Source: Gracilibacillus lacisalsi DSM 19029 (lineage in GTDB: Bacteria; Bacillota; Bacilli; Bacillales; Amphibacillaceae). Taken from it: 64,000 nt of DNA. The stretch spans positions 62,001 to 126,000 of the forward strand of contig NZ_KB898668.1 of the NCBI RefSeq assembly GCF_000377765.1. The letters are read 5' to 3'. The number at the start of each line of letters is the position of its first letter. Position 1 is the stretch's first letter. Below are positions 34,590 to 43,535 of this stretch, in pieces. The notes beneath the pieces were generated by a model. That model saw nothing but the letters and a program-made list of their open reading frames with translations. It made no database searches and was not told the DNA's origin. A program made the translations under genes and the position numbers.

Positions 34590-37500
34590 TTATGCTTCTA
34601 AAAGCTCTGGCGCTTCTTCTAATTTGACAGAAACTAAGCGTGATACACCTGATTCCTGCATGGTAACACCATATAATACATCTGATTCTTCCATTGTACC
34701 CTTTCTATGTGTAATCACAATAAATTGGGTGTTCTTACTATAATGTTTCAAATATTGGGCAAAGCGAGTCACATTTGCTTCATCTAGAGCAGCTTCCACT
34801 TCATCCAGTACACAGAATGGAACAGGACGCACACGTAAAATCGCAAATAATAAAGCAATAGCAGTTAATGCTCTTTCTCCACCGGACAATAGACCTAATT
34901 GTTGTAATTTTTTACCTGGAGGCTGTGCAATAATATCTACACCAGTTTCTAATAATTGATCCGGATCAGTTAACTTTAATTCAGCATGGCCCCCGCCGAA
35001 TAAACGTTGGAAGACTACCGTAAATTCTTCTTTAATTTGCGAAAAAGTTTCATTAAATCTTCTAGTCATTTCTTCATCCATTTCCGCAATAATTTCATAT
35101 AATGTTCGTTTTGCTTCCACTAAGTCTGTTTGTTGACTGGTAAGGAATTCATGTCGTTCTTTAATCCTATCATACTCATCAATAGCACCAATATTTACTG
35201 TTCCTAATTCATCAATCGATTTCTTAATTAATTTGACTTGTTCTTTCGCCTCTTCGAGATTGTCTGGTTGTGGGTAATCAGCTTTCGCCTTTTCAAAAGT
35301 CATAAAGTATTCACTCTCTAGTAATTGAAGACGATTTTCCAGCTCCAGATCTAATCGGTTTCGTTCAATCTCAATCGTTTGGATCTCCTGTTGTAACTGA
35401 TACTCCTCTTTTTTCGCTTGTTTAAGCGATTCTTCTAGAGTCGTAACTTTTTGCTGTGTTTCCGATCGTTGTTCACGTAATTGTTGCAACTCTTGCTGCA
35501 AAGCTGCTTTTTCTTGTGTTTTGAGATGAATCTCTTCGTCAATTTCTTCTGGTGTCTGTTGGCTATTTTTAACGTCGATCAATTGCTGTAACTGTTCTTG
35601 CTTTCCTTTAATCGTCTCGGAAATCTCTGATAATTCATTTTTTGAATTTGCAACCTTCTCTTTTTGATTGGACAGCTTACTTCTTAGCTCTGCTTGCTCG
35701 ACGTGCAATGTTTGTAATTCCTGTTTCAATTGTTCTTCTTTTGCTTCAAAATTTTGGTGCTGATCTGTTAATTCTTCAATTTCGTTATCTAATTTACTCA
35801 ATTTTGCTTGTGTTTTTTCAAGGTCTTGTTCAATTTGTTCCAATTGCTGTAACAATAGTTTTCGATCTTCTTCTTGTTGTAATTTGTCCTGATCATAAAT
35901 GGACAACTGATCATTTAAATGCTCTAAAGACAGTTTCCATTCTTTATAATTGCTTTGGTGTACTTGATATGTTGTGCGAACTTCTTCTAGTTGTCGATAA
36001 CTATTTTCTTTTTCTTCTTGAAGACTCGCTAATGCATCTTTTTGCTCCCTAATTTGCTTCTCATAGTCCGTTACACGAGTTTGGTATTCTTTATATTTCT
36101 TCGTTAATGTTTTTAGTTCACGATCTCTCGTAAATAATGATTGATTGTTTTTCTTTTTGGCACCACCAGACATGGAACCTCCAGGGTTCACCACATCTCC
36201 ATCGAGTGTCACGATGCGGAATCTTCGTCCAGTTTGCTGTGCAAATTGATTTGCAGCACTAAGTGATCTAGCTATAATAACATTACCTAACAATGCTTGC
36301 ATGACAGGTTGATATGTGGCTTCATAACGGATTAAATCCGCAGCTACTCCAACATACTCTTCTTCCTGCTCAAGCATTTGGATCAAATTTGCAGGTATCT
36401 GTTTCGGTTTCATCGCGTTAATTGGTAAAAAAGTTGCTCTACCTTTGTTTGTTTTTTTCAGCCATTGAATTGCCTCTCGTGCCGACTTCTCTGAATCAAC
36501 CACAATATGTTGAGCTTGAGCCCCTAAAGCAGTTTCCATTGCATCCACTAATTGATCATCGAATTCAATTAATTCCGGTATCGCACCATGAATACCTGTT
36601 AACTTCTGTTGTTCCCTTGCTTTTAGTACTTCTTTTACTCCAAAGTAGAAACCTTGAAAATCTTCTTTTAAGTCCTCGAGCATTTCTTTTTTTGACTTAA
36701 GATTTTCAACCATTTGATAACCTTTATATAATTTTTGTTGCATATCTTCTAATAGTTTCGACTCTACCGTTACTTTTCTTTCCAACTGTTCGTACTCTGA
36801 TTGGCATTTATGTAATTGTTCCTCATCTTGTTTACATTTTTCTTCTGCTTCTTGAACAGCTTGCTTTAACTGAAGACGTTCTTCATGTAGGTTTTCCCAT
36901 TTAGAAGATTTTGCATGTTGTTTCCCTTCCATCCTCTCCAATTGCTGCTCAATCGAGCTTTTCTCGTTTCGTTTAGCCGCTTGCTCATTTAACCATTCAA
37001 TATAATCACTCTTAAGTGTCTCGATGTCTTCTTCTATCGTATTTTTACCTTTTTCTAATTGCTCTTGGATATCAGTTACTTGTTCTGATAACTGATGATT
37101 TTTATCCTGGTACTTCCTAAGATTAGTTTGTTCATCTTCTAAGCTCTTTAAAAGTATTGCTTTTTTGTTTTCCGACTCTTCTATGTCCTGTTCTAGTTTT
37201 TCTTTATTCTCCTGGAAATGTTGAAGTCGTTCATGAAATATCTTTTTATTTCCTTCAAGACTTTCTAGCTTTTGAGTTTCCACAAGCAGTGTTTCTTGTA
37301 AGCTTGTGATTTGCTCATCCATTTCTTGTATCCGTGCTTTCAGTTGATCATTTTCTGTCTCTCTTGTCTCAACCCATTGTTGTTTTTCTTTTAATGCATG
37401 ATATTTATCATCTATTTGTCTTTTCGATGCTTCCCATTTTTCATTCAATAGTTCAATTTCTTTAGCTAACAAACCAACTTCCACATTAGTTAATCGATCT

Positions 37501-38156
37501 TTTTGGGCTAAGTACTCCTTGGCAATAGATGCTTGCTGTTCAAGTGGTTCTAATTGGCCGTCTATTTCATAGATAATATCTTCCACACGATTTAAATTTT
37601 CTTGTGTTTCTGCCAATTTATATTCGGCTTGTTTCTTTCTATTTTTATATTTTAAAACACCTGCCGCTTCTTCAAATATAACGCGGCGTTCCTCTGATTT
37701 TGAACTTAATATTTCTTCAACTTTCCCTTGACTTATAATAGAAAACGCTTCTTTACCCATACCTGAATCCATAAATAGCTCTGTAATATCTTTCAAACGG
37801 CATGGTTGTTTGTTCATCAAATATTCACTTTCGCCTGAGCGATATACTCGACGCGTTACACTGACCTCGTGATAATCAACAGGTAATGCATTGTCTGAGT
37901 TATCTAACACGAGTGTTACTTCAGCAACGTTTAACGCATTACGTGTATCACTACCTTGGAAAATTATATCTTCCATTTTGGAACCACGTAATGATTTTGC
38001 TGATTGTTCTCCAAGTACCCAACGGATCGCATCTGTAATATTACTTTTCCCACTACCGTTAGGCCCTACAACAGCTGTAACGCCTGGTACAAATTCTATT
38101 TTTACTCTTTCAGCGAAAGATTTAAAACCAATTGTATCTAATTGTTTTAAATACAT
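34590..38156 (-). CDS. smc: Chromosome segregation ATPase Smc
   Basis: Smc organises and segregates chromosomes with ScpA and ScpB. Walker A (GPNGSGKSNITDAIRWVLGE, residues 32-51) lies at the N-terminus. The hinge is near 510-650, with GAIPELIEFD and LDGDVVNPGGSMSGG, between two long coiled coils. The C-terminal head has the ABC signature LLSGGERALTAIALLFAI and the Walker B CVLDEVEAALDEANV. The length of 1188 matches B. subtilis. It heads smc-ftsY. rnc, usually adjacent, is separated by a DUF1128 gene and repeats. Confidence 0.98.
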   Translation of the reverse strand: MYLKQLDTIGFKSFAERVKIEFVPGVTAVVGPNGSGKSNITDAIRWVLGEQSAKSLRGSKMEDIIFQGSDTRNALNVAEVTLVLDNSDNALPVDYHEVSVTRRVYRSGESEYLMNKQPCRLKDITELFMDSGMGKEAFSIISQGKVEEILSSKSEERRVIFEEAAGVLKYKNRKKQAEYKLAETQENLNRVEDIIYEIDGQLEPLEQQASIAKEYLAQKDRLTNVEVGLLAKEIELLNEKWEASKRQIDDKYHALKEKQQWVETRETENDQLKARIQEMDEQITSLQETLLVETQKLESLEGNKKIFHERLQHFQENKEKLEQDIEESENKKAILLKSLEDEQTNLRKYQDKNHQLSEQVTDIQEQLEKGKNTIEEDIETLKSDYIEWLNEQAAKRNEKSSIEQQLERMEGKQHAKSSKWENLHEERLQLKQAVQEAEEKCKQDEEQLHKCQSEYEQLERKVTVESKLLEDMQQKLYKGYQMVENLKSKKEMLEDLKEDFQGFYFGVKEVLKAREQQKLTGIHGAIPELIEFDDQLVDAMETALGAQAQHIVVDSEKSAREAIQWLKKTNKGRATFLPINAMKPKQIPANLIQMLEQEEEYVGVAADLIRYEATYQPVMQALLGNVIIARSLSAANQFAQQTGRRFRIVTLDGDVVNPGGSMSGGAKKKNNQSLFTRDRELKTLTKKYKEYQTRVTDYEKQIREQKDALASLQEEKENSYRQLEEVRTTYQVHQSNYKEWKLSLEHLNDQLSIYDQDKLQQEEDRKLLLQQLEQIEQDLEKTQAKLSKLDNEIEELTDQHQNFEAKEEQLKQELQTLHVEQAELRSKLSNQKEKVANSKNELSEISETIKGKQEQLQQLIDVKNSQQTPEEIDEEIHLKTQEKAALQQELQQLREQRSETQQKVTTLEESLKQAKKEEYQLQQEIQTIEIERNRLDLELENRLQLLESEYFMTFEKAKADYPQPDNLEEAKEQVKLIKKSIDELGTVNIGAIDEYDRIKERHEFLTSQQTDLVEAKRTLYEIIAEMDEEMTRRFNETFSQIKEEFTVVFQRLFGGGHAELKLTDPDQLLETGVDIIAQPPGKKLQQLGLLSGGERALTAIALLFAILRVRPVPFCVLDEVEAALDEANVTRFAQYLKHYSKNTQFIVITHRKGTMEESDVLYGVTMQESGVSRLVSVKLEEAPELLEA

Positions 38157-38176
38157 GTTTAAAACCCCTATTTATT

Positions 38177-38209
38177 ATCATCTAACAACATAACTTGTAT
38201 GTTGATGTT
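38177..38209. promoter_or_regulatory. Palindrome in the smc upstream region
   Basis: CAACATA and TATGTTG flank a five-base centre (around 38186-38204), with weaker extension outward. It lies about 25 bp before the smc ATG in the divergent gap shared with the DUF1128 gene. An operator or a leader hairpin is possible; no regulator is recognised. Confidence 0.3.
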
Positions 38210-38219
38210 AATTTATCCT

Positions 38220-38247
38220 TTGCATTTCAACTTATTTATTTTATCAT
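38220..38247 (+). promoter_or_regulatory. Candidate promoter of the DUF1128 gene
   Basis: TTGCAT (38220-38225) and TATCAT (38242-38247) are 16 bp apart, about 58 bp before the TTG start at 38305. Confidence 0.35.
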
Positions 38248-38304
38248 AAAGAATAGAGTAAGAGAAGGAAGTTTCATAAAATACCGAAACAGGAGTGAAT
38301 TGAT

Positions 38305-38526
38305 TTGAATTTAGAAGAGAAATCCGAGGAAAATTTAGCACATATTATTCATGAGATGGGAAGAATGTTGCAAGTAGTCAATGATTCTATCATGGACCCT
38401 AAAGATTATGACCTTGATAATTATGAAGAATTAAAATCCTTATATGATCTCCTGCAACAGAAAGGAAAACTAACTGTTGCCGAAACCCAAGCATTTATCG
38501 CAGAGCTAAGAGAATACCGAAAATAA
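38305..38526 (+). CDS. UPF0435/DUF1128 family protein (YfkK-like)
   Basis: This 73-residue acidic, helical protein resembles the YfkK family (UPF0435, DUF1128) by length and by the pattern ENLAHIIHEMGRMLQVVNDS, then YEELKSLYDLLQQKGKLTVAE and a terminal AFIAELREYR. Its function is unknown. The start is a TTG at 38305, supported by CAGGAGTG 9 nt upstream. It lies on the plus strand between smc and rnc, an unusual place; in B. subtilis the relative is elsewhere. A hairpin repeat and a terminator follow. Confidence 0.8.
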   Translation: MNLEEKSEENLAHIIHEMGRMLQVVNDSIMDPKDYDLDNYEELKSLYDLLQQKGKLTVAETQAFIAELREYRK

Positions 38527-38528
38527 TT

Positions 38529-38690
38529 AAGAAAAGCGCAGAGCGCCCGTTTAGAAACATAGCGACTGGAACGAATTAACTGAGATAAAGGAATCACGGT
38601 AAGCTCGCGAACCGACGATGATTTATCGTAGGGCGATTCGTGAAGTCGTCTAGTTTTTGGCGCTCGAATCTGGACGTGGCTAGACAGGTT
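38529..38690. repeat. Long-hairpin intergenic repeat after the DUF1128 gene
   Basis: Of the 445 bp between the DUF1128 gene and rnc, about 160 bp form a nested palindrome. Outer arms are GAGCGCC (38541-38547) and GGCGCTC (38659-38665). Next come CGACT and CGAAT with ATTCG and AGTCG. Inner arms are GATAAA (38584-38589) and TTTATC (38622-38627), with AATCA and TGATT inside. From memory, similar AAAGCGC...GGGCGCT repeats are common between genes of Bacillaceae. Two terminators follow; no gene is seen. Confidence 0.7.
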
Positions 38691-38740
38691 GCCTACATGT
38701 TATCTACATCCGAAAATTTATAATATTTCCTAGATAAACA

Positions 38741-38776
38741 AAGTCTTAGGAGTATCTAAGAAAACTCCTAAGACTT
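38741..38776 (+). terminator. Rho-independent terminator after the DUF1128 gene
   Basis: AAGTCTTAGGAGT (38741-38753) and ACTCCTAAGACTT (38764-38776) form a perfect 13-bp stem with T-rich sequence on the plus side. Confidence 0.8.
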
Positions 38777-38904
38777 TCTAATTCTTACCTTCCAATTAAA
38801 AATACTGTTCAATCTTAAGAACATCTATATAATAATTGTAATATTTACCCTATATCCATTGTACCATTTTTAATCATATATACTTAATTTTCTTTTTAAT
38901 AAGA

Positions 38905-38941
38905 AACCCCCCGCTTCAACCTTAATTGAAACAGGGGGGTT
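38905..38941 (-). terminator. Rho-independent terminator after rnc
   Basis: AACCCCCC (38905-38912) and GGGGGGTT (38934-38941), with an inner TTCAA stem, are followed on the minus strand by TTTCTTATT. It lies 30 bp after the rnc stop. Confidence 0.88.
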
Positions 38942-38971
38942 CACCTTGTCAGACTATTTTATCAATAACTT

Positions 38972-39667
38972 TTAATGAGACAGAGCGTCTAATGCTTGTT
39001 TTGCAGCACGTTGTTCTGCTTCTTTTTTCGTCCGACCTACTCCTTTTCCAGCTGTCTTACCATTAATTGTAACAACAGCGAAAAATTCACGGTCATGTGC
39101 AGGACCTTTCTCGTCTACAATGTTGTATTCCACTAGTCTATTCTTATGTTGCTGTACTGTTTCCTGCAATTGACTTTTGTAATCCATCGTATGCGAAAAA
39201 GCACCGGTTGTAATCTCAGGGTACACATACTTCCTTAAGAAGCTAATAACTTGATCATATCCTTGATCTAAGTATAATGCGCCAATGAAGGCTTCAAAGA
39301 CATCTGCTAGTAATGCAGGGCGATTACGACCACCAGTCATTTCCTCACCCTTACCTAATAAAACGTATTTGCTAAAATCAAGTGTCTCAGCAAAGCGAAC
39401 TAAAGCTGGTTCACACACAATCGAGGCTCTCAGTTTTGTTAAATCCCCTTCCTCTAATTCATTATATTCACGATAGAGGTATTGAGAGACACCCAATTCT
39501 AGAACTGCATCACCTAAAAATTCTAACCTTTCATTATCTAGTAGATTCTTTTTCCGGTGCTCATTCACATAAGATGAATGAGTAAAGGCTTGTTTTAACA
39601 ATGTTTCGTTTTCAAAAAAAATCCCCAATTTTTCCTGAAGCTCTTTAAAATCAGACACATTCTTCAC
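38972..39667 (-). CDS. rnc: Ribonuclease III
   Basis: RNase III cleaves double-stranded RNA in rRNA and mRNA maturation and in 4.5S-type RNA processing. The signature [20 protein letters not shown] (about residues 44-63) and the second metal-site region [17 protein letters not shown] are present. The C-terminal dsRBD starts with [15 protein letters not shown] and ends in [16 protein letters not shown]. The length of 231 is near normal. It has its own promoter and terminator and is separated from smc, unlike in B. subtilis. Confidence 0.97.
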   Translation of the reverse strand: MKNVSDFKELQEKLGIFFENETLLKQAFTHSSYVNEHRKKNLLDNERLEFLGDAVLELGVSQYLYREYNELEEGDLTKLRASIVCEPALVRFAETLDFSKYVLLGKGEEMTGGRNRPALLADVFEAFIGALYLDQGYDQVISFLRKYVYPEITTGAFSHTMDYKSQLQETVQQHKNRLVEYNIVDEKGPAHDREFFAVVTINGKTAGKGVGRTKKEAEQRAAKQALDALSH

Positions 39668-39696
39668 CTACCAACATGAAATCAATCATTGTCATT

Positions 39697-39725
39697 ATTA
39701 TAAAGGATACATAGCTTATCGCCAA
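39697..39725 (-). promoter_or_regulatory. Sigma-A promoter of rnc
   Basis: On the minus strand TTGGCG (39720-39725) and a perfect TATAAT (39697-39702) are 17 bp apart, 30 bp before the rnc start. Confidence 0.7.
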
Positions 39726-39805
39726 CCCTAAATTGTAAAGGTTTTAATAGTTTTAGTTTTGTCTTACTGGATCAGAAACACACAGCTAATGCATTATAAA
39801 GGACA

Positions 39806-39834
39806 AACCCGTTTCATGATGATTGAAACGGGTT
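39806..39834 (-). terminator. Hairpin terminator after acpP
   Basis: AACCCGTTTCA (39806-39816) and TGAAACGGGTT (39824-39834) pair perfectly. The better T-run is on the plus side, but position favours ending the fatty-acid operon. It may work in both directions. Confidence 0.65.
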
Positions 39835-39889
39835 ATCTTTTAAGACTGTACTCTTAGACAGCCAATACTTATTACTTGATTTAACAGTT

Positions 39890-40123
39890 CTATTGGTTGC
39901 TGTCTATGTAATTTACAGCATCACCTACTGTAGCAATTTTTTCTGCATCTTCATCAGCAATTTCCATGTCGAACTCGTCTTCTAATTCCATTACAAGTTC
40001 TACAACATCAAGAGAATCAGCTTCTAAATCATCTTTAAATGATGCTTCAAGCGTAACTTTATCTTCGTCTACATCAAGACGATCGACAACGATTTGCTTT
40101 ACTTTTTCAAAAGTCTCGGACAT
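39890..40123 (-). CDS. acpP: Acyl carrier protein
   Basis: AcpP carries growing acyl chains on a phosphopantetheine arm. The attachment serine is in [19 protein letters not shown] (near residue 37). The 77 acidic residues match Bacillus AcpP. It is the last gene of fapR-plsX-fabD-fabG-acpP, with GGAGGTG before its ATG. Confidence 0.98.
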   Translation of the reverse strand: MSETFEKVKQIVVDRLDVDEDKVTLEASFKDDLEADSLDVVELVMELEDEFDMEIADEDAEKIATVGDAVNYIDSNQ

Positions 40124-40158
40124 TTCACGTCACCTCCTTTCAAAGTATATGTACCTTT

Positions 40159-40899
40159 CTACATAACCATACCTCCGTCTACTGGTATCGTTTGTCCGGT
40201 AACATAATTAGCTAGTTCAGAAGCTAAAAATAAAGCAACATTCGCTACATCTTTCGCTTCGCCTAATTTATTTAATGGAATTAATGCGAGCATTTGCTCT
40301 TTCTGTTCTTCTGTGAGTTGATCGGTCATATCTGTTGCAATAAAGCCAGGCGCAATAGCATTGACTAATATATTTCTCGCTGCTAATTCCTTGGCAGTTG
40401 TTTTCGTTAAACCAATAACACCCGCTTTGGCAGAGACATAATTTGCCTGTCCAGCGTTGCCGCTTATACCAACAACTGAAGATACATTAATAATCCGACC
40501 GCTTTTTTGCTTCATCATTTGACGAGTCACTGCTTTGGTACATAAGAATACCCCTTTTAAGTTAATGTCAATGACATCATCAAAATCAGCTTCACTCATT
40601 CGCATCAGTAAATTATCCCTTGTAATACCTGCATTATTCACTAAAATATCAAGACTTCCAAACGTTTTTGTCGTTTCTTTCACCATTGCTTTGACGTCAC
40701 TTTCATCACTGACATTTGCTTTGATTTTAATTGCTTCTCCTCCGTCAGCAATGATTTGATCCACTACTTCTTGAGCTTTATTTTCACTACCAGAGTAGTT
40801 TACCACTACTTTTGCCCCTTTACTAGCAAAAGTTAAAGCAATTTCACGCCCGATTCCCCTTGAGGCACCGGTTATCAATGCGACTTGATCCTTTAACAT
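40159..40899 (-). CDS. fabG: 3-oxoacyl-[acyl-carrier-protein] reductase FabG
   Basis: FabG performs the NADPH-dependent first reduction of fatty-acid elongation. It is a short-chain dehydrogenase with [13 protein letters not shown] (about residues 10-22), the [14 protein letters not shown] segment, catalytic Ser in INVSSVVG and the Tyr-x-x-x-Lys in [11 protein letters not shown] (about 151-155). The ATG at 40899 follows GAAGGAGG. This leaves 2 bp after the fabD stop; a longer start would overlap fabD. The product is 246 residues. Confidence 0.97.
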   Translation of the reverse strand: MLKDQVALITGASRGIGREIALTFASKGAKVVVNYSGSENKAQEVVDQIIADGGEAIKIKANVSDESDVKAMVKETTKTFGSLDILVNNAGITRDNLLMRMSEADFDDVIDINLKGVFLCTKAVTRQMMKQKSGRIINVSSVVGISGNAGQANYVSAKAGVIGLTKTTAKELAARNILVNAIAPGFIATDMTDQLTEEQKEQMLALIPLNKLGEAKDVANVALFLASELANYVTGQTIPVDGGMVM

Positions 40900-40901
40900 G
40901 G

Positions 40902-41846
40902 TTAATCCTCCTTCACCCATTCGATAAATTCAGCTAAAGTTGCTACGTCTTGAACAGCAAAAGTTTTCGCACGGCGATTTACTTTTTTCACGAGGCCTGT
41001 TAACACTTTGCCACTGCCTACTTCGACAATCGCATCGAGTTGCTCTTCCAATAGCTGTTCGATAATTTCTTCAAAACGTACTGGTGAATATAATTGTTCT
41101 ACTAGTAATTGTTGAATTTGGTCTTTTTCAATCACTTTTTCAGCGGTAACATTTGCATAAACAGGTATTTCCGCGTCAGACCAATTGATATTATGTACTA
41201 ACTGTTGAAACTCTTCAGCTGCTGGCTTCATTAGACTTGAGTGAAATGGCCCGCTCACGGGTAACGGTAATACACGTTTTGCACCAGCTGCTTTTAATTG
41301 ATCGGTCGCTGCATCAATTGCTGATTTCGTACCAGATACAACGATTTGTCCTGGGCAGTTAAGATTAGCAATCTCAATAACGCCATCCACTTGTTCACTA
41401 ATTTTTTGCAGTTCATTACGTAATGTTTCTTGATCCATTCCTAAAACAGCTGCCATGGAGCCTTTGCCTTCAGGATAGGCATTTTCCATTAACTTACCTC
41501 TTTGGTGAACTAAAGAAACAGCATCAGAGTAGGAAATAGCATTCGCTGCAACAAGTGCACTATATTCACCAAGACTATGCCCACTTGTAACTGATGGTGT
41601 AATACCATTTTCCGCTAATATTTTTGTAATGGCGGTACTAACTGATAACAATGCTGGTTGTGTATTTTCTGTTTTTGTCAGTAACTCTTTAGGACCTTCA
41701 AACATAATCGACGTTAAGTCATAACCTAAACGTTCATTAGCAATAGCGAAGAGCTCTCTTACTTGTGGAAACTCTTCATACAGGTCTTTTCCCATTTCGA
41801 CTACTTGTGATCCTTGACCAGGATAAACGAAAGCGACTTTTTTCAC
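40902..41846 (-). CDS. fabD: Malonyl CoA-acyl carrier protein transacylase FabD
   Basis: FabD transfers malonyl groups from CoA to ACP. The start [11 protein letters not shown], the nucleophile motif [11 protein letters not shown] (near residue 90) and the later histidine in [11 protein letters not shown] (near 200) are typical. The length of 314 is normal. It lies between plsX and fabG with 2-3 bp gaps. Confidence 0.98.
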   Translation of the reverse strand: MKKVAFVYPGQGSQVVEMGKDLYEEFPQVRELFAIANERLGYDLTSIMFEGPKELLTKTENTQPALLSVSTAITKILAENGITPSVTSGHSLGEYSALVAANAISYSDAVSLVHQRGKLMENAYPEGKGSMAAVLGMDQETLRNELQKISEQVDGVIEIANLNCPGQIVVSGTKSAIDAATDQLKAAGAKRVLPLPVSGPFHSSLMKPAAEEFQQLVHNINWSDAEIPVYANVTAEKVIEKDQIQQLLVEQLYSPVRFEEIIEQLLEEQLDAIVEVGSGKVLTGLVKKVNRRAKTFAVQDVATLAEFIEWVKED

Positions 41847-41849
41847 GAT

Positions 41850-42854
41850 TTATTCCTCCTCAGTAGCAGCTTGCAATGTTTTTACGTCTGCTTCTATCTT
41901 TCCGATTACATCTTTCTCTACAATGTTTATTGTTTGTTGGATGGCACTGAAAATGGCTTGTTGATTGGATGAACCGTGTGCCTTAATCACTGGAGCAGCG
42001 AGACCAAACAATGCAGCACCACCGTACTCGGAATAATCAAGTTGCTCCTTTAAGCCTTTTAGATCTTTTTTCACAAGTGCAGCAGCGAGTTTAGTTTTGG
42101 TATTAGTCATAAATGTGTCTTTAATCATCGAAAACATCGTCAAAGCTGTTCCTTCCACTGTCTTTAATGCAACATTTCCACTAAAACCATCAGTAACAAC
42201 AACATCTGCCACACCATTTAACAGATCTCTCGCCTCGACATTACCAACGAAATTGATTGGTAGTTGTTGCAATAGCTCAAATGCTTTTTTTGTTAAGTCA
42301 TTTCCTTTTCCATCCTCTGTGCCAACATTTAAAAGTCCAACACGCGGATTCTTTACTTGACGAACTTTTTCCATATAAATGGATCCCATTAAGCCGTATT
42401 GTTGCAGGTGTTGGGCTTTAGCATCCACATTTGCTCCTACATCCAACAATAAGAACCCATCGCCATTAACGGTTGGAAGTGTTGGACTTAAAGCTGGGCG
42501 ATCTATCCCCTTGATTCTACCGACCACAAACAATCCAGCGCTCATTAAAGCACCTGTGTTCCCCGCAGAAATACAAGCATCTGCACGTCCAGACTTTACT
42601 TCGTTTGCCATGAGCACTAAAGAGGCATTCTTTTTTCGACGAACTGCTTTTACAGGTTCATCCTCACTCGTAATTTTTTCTTCTGTATGAATAATTTCAA
42701 TAGCATCATGTTTTTCCAAATACGGCGTTATTTTGGTTTCATCACCGATTAACGTAATTTCCAAATCATTAAAGTGGTTCACCGCTTTTAATGCACCTAA
42801 GACAATTTCCTTTGGTGCGTGGTCACCACCCATAGCATCGATTGCGATTTTCAT
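41850..42854 (-). CDS. plsX: Phosphate acyltransferase PlsX
   Basis: PlsX makes acyl-phosphate from acyl-ACP, the acyl donor for PlsY in phospholipid synthesis. The start [20 protein letters not shown] and the segments [16 protein letters not shown] and [15 protein letters not shown] are characteristic, and [17 protein letters not shown] lies in the C-terminal half. The length of 334 is normal. Its ATG overlaps the fapR stop by 4 bases. Confidence 0.98.
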   Translation of the reverse strand: MKIAIDAMGGDHAPKEIVLGALKAVNHFNDLEITLIGDETKITPYLEKHDAIEIIHTEEKITSEDEPVKAVRRKKNASLVLMANEVKSGRADACISAGNTGALMSAGLFVVGRIKGIDRPALSPTLPTVNGDGFLLLDVGANVDAKAQHLQQYGLMGSIYMEKVRQVKNPRVGLLNVGTEDGKGNDLTKKAFELLQQLPINFVGNVEARDLLNGVADVVVTDGFSGNVALKTVEGTALTMFSMIKDTFMTNTKTKLAAALVKKDLKGLKEQLDYSEYGGAALFGLAAPVIKAHGSSNQQAIFSAIQQTINIVEKDVIGKIEADVKTLQAATEEE

Positions 42855-43432
42855 GATTCGTTCCCTTCCTTCTCTTGAGTCGATCGAAACATTTCAAATA
42901 CTCCTGAAAAGACCGTTTCGTTATCTACATAGCTAAGCACTTCTACTACAGTCCGATTGTTTTTCTCTGAACCTACCACTCGTGCTTTAGCAATGACTCG
43001 TTCTCCCTGTACGACTTGACGGGTAAATTTAATATCAGCGTTTGTTGTTAAGGCTAGTTCATCATTGATAACGGCAACAGCAAGGGAGTTTGCCTGCGCA
43101 AATAAATGATGGCCCCGTGCAATTTTATTTCGTGAAAATACATGTTCCGCTGTAATATCCATAATCGAAATTGCTCGTTTATCTAATTCTAAGTCAATAA
43201 TTTCACCTATAACCTCATCAATCGGCAATGCCTTAACTGTTTCATTCCAATTATTCGTTGCAACAGATTTTATCCGTTCACGTAACTCCGGAATATTTAA
43301 CTCCATCCGATCTAAACGGATGGTCTGTATGCTAACATCAAATGATTTTGCTAGTGCCTCGTCCGTTATAAAAGGTTTTGCTTCAATCGTTTCTTTTAAC
43401 AGCGACTGCCGCTCTTTTTTATTTCTTTTCAT
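42851..43432 (-). CDS. fapR: Fatty acid and phospholipid regulator FapR
   Basis: FapR represses lipid-synthesis genes and is released by malonyl-CoA. The N-terminal helix-turn-helix ([20 protein letters not shown], about residues 19-38, followed by [12 protein letters not shown]) is joined to a C-terminal hot-dog domain with [17 protein letters not shown] (about 100-116), the malonyl-CoA site. The length of 193 is near B. subtilis FapR. It is the first gene of the operon, and a matching operator lies upstream. Confidence 0.97.
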   Translation of the reverse strand: MKRNKKERQSLLKETIEAKPFITDEALAKSFDVSIQTIRLDRMELNIPELRERIKSVATNNWNETVKALPIDEVIGEIIDLELDKRAISIMDITAEHVFSRNKIARGHHLFAQANSLAVAVINDELALTTNADIKFTRQVVQGERVIAKARVVGSEKNNRTVVEVLSYVDNETVFSGVFEMFRSTQEKEGNES

Positions 43433-43479
43433 GAATTACACCGTCCATCTGCAAGTCATCATTTATTCCAACGAAAAAA

Positions 43480-43498
43480 TTATGACTAGGTACTAATA
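43480..43498 (-). promoter_or_regulatory. FapR-like operator
   Basis: On the minus strand ATTAGTACCTAGTCATAA lies directly downstream of the -10 element of the fapR promoter. It resembles the known FapR box (TTAGTACCT with a partly palindromic right half). Autorepression would follow, as in B. subtilis. Confidence 0.7.
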
Positions 43499-43500
43499 GT

Positions 43501-43529
43501 AATATATAATACCATTAAAAATTATGCAA
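43501..43529 (-). promoter_or_regulatory. Probable promoter of fapR-plsX-fabD-fabG-acpP
   Basis: On the minus strand TTGCAT (43524-43529) and TATATT (43501-43506) are 17 bp apart, immediately before the FapR-like operator. Confidence 0.55.
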
Positions 43530-43535
43530 GTGAAT

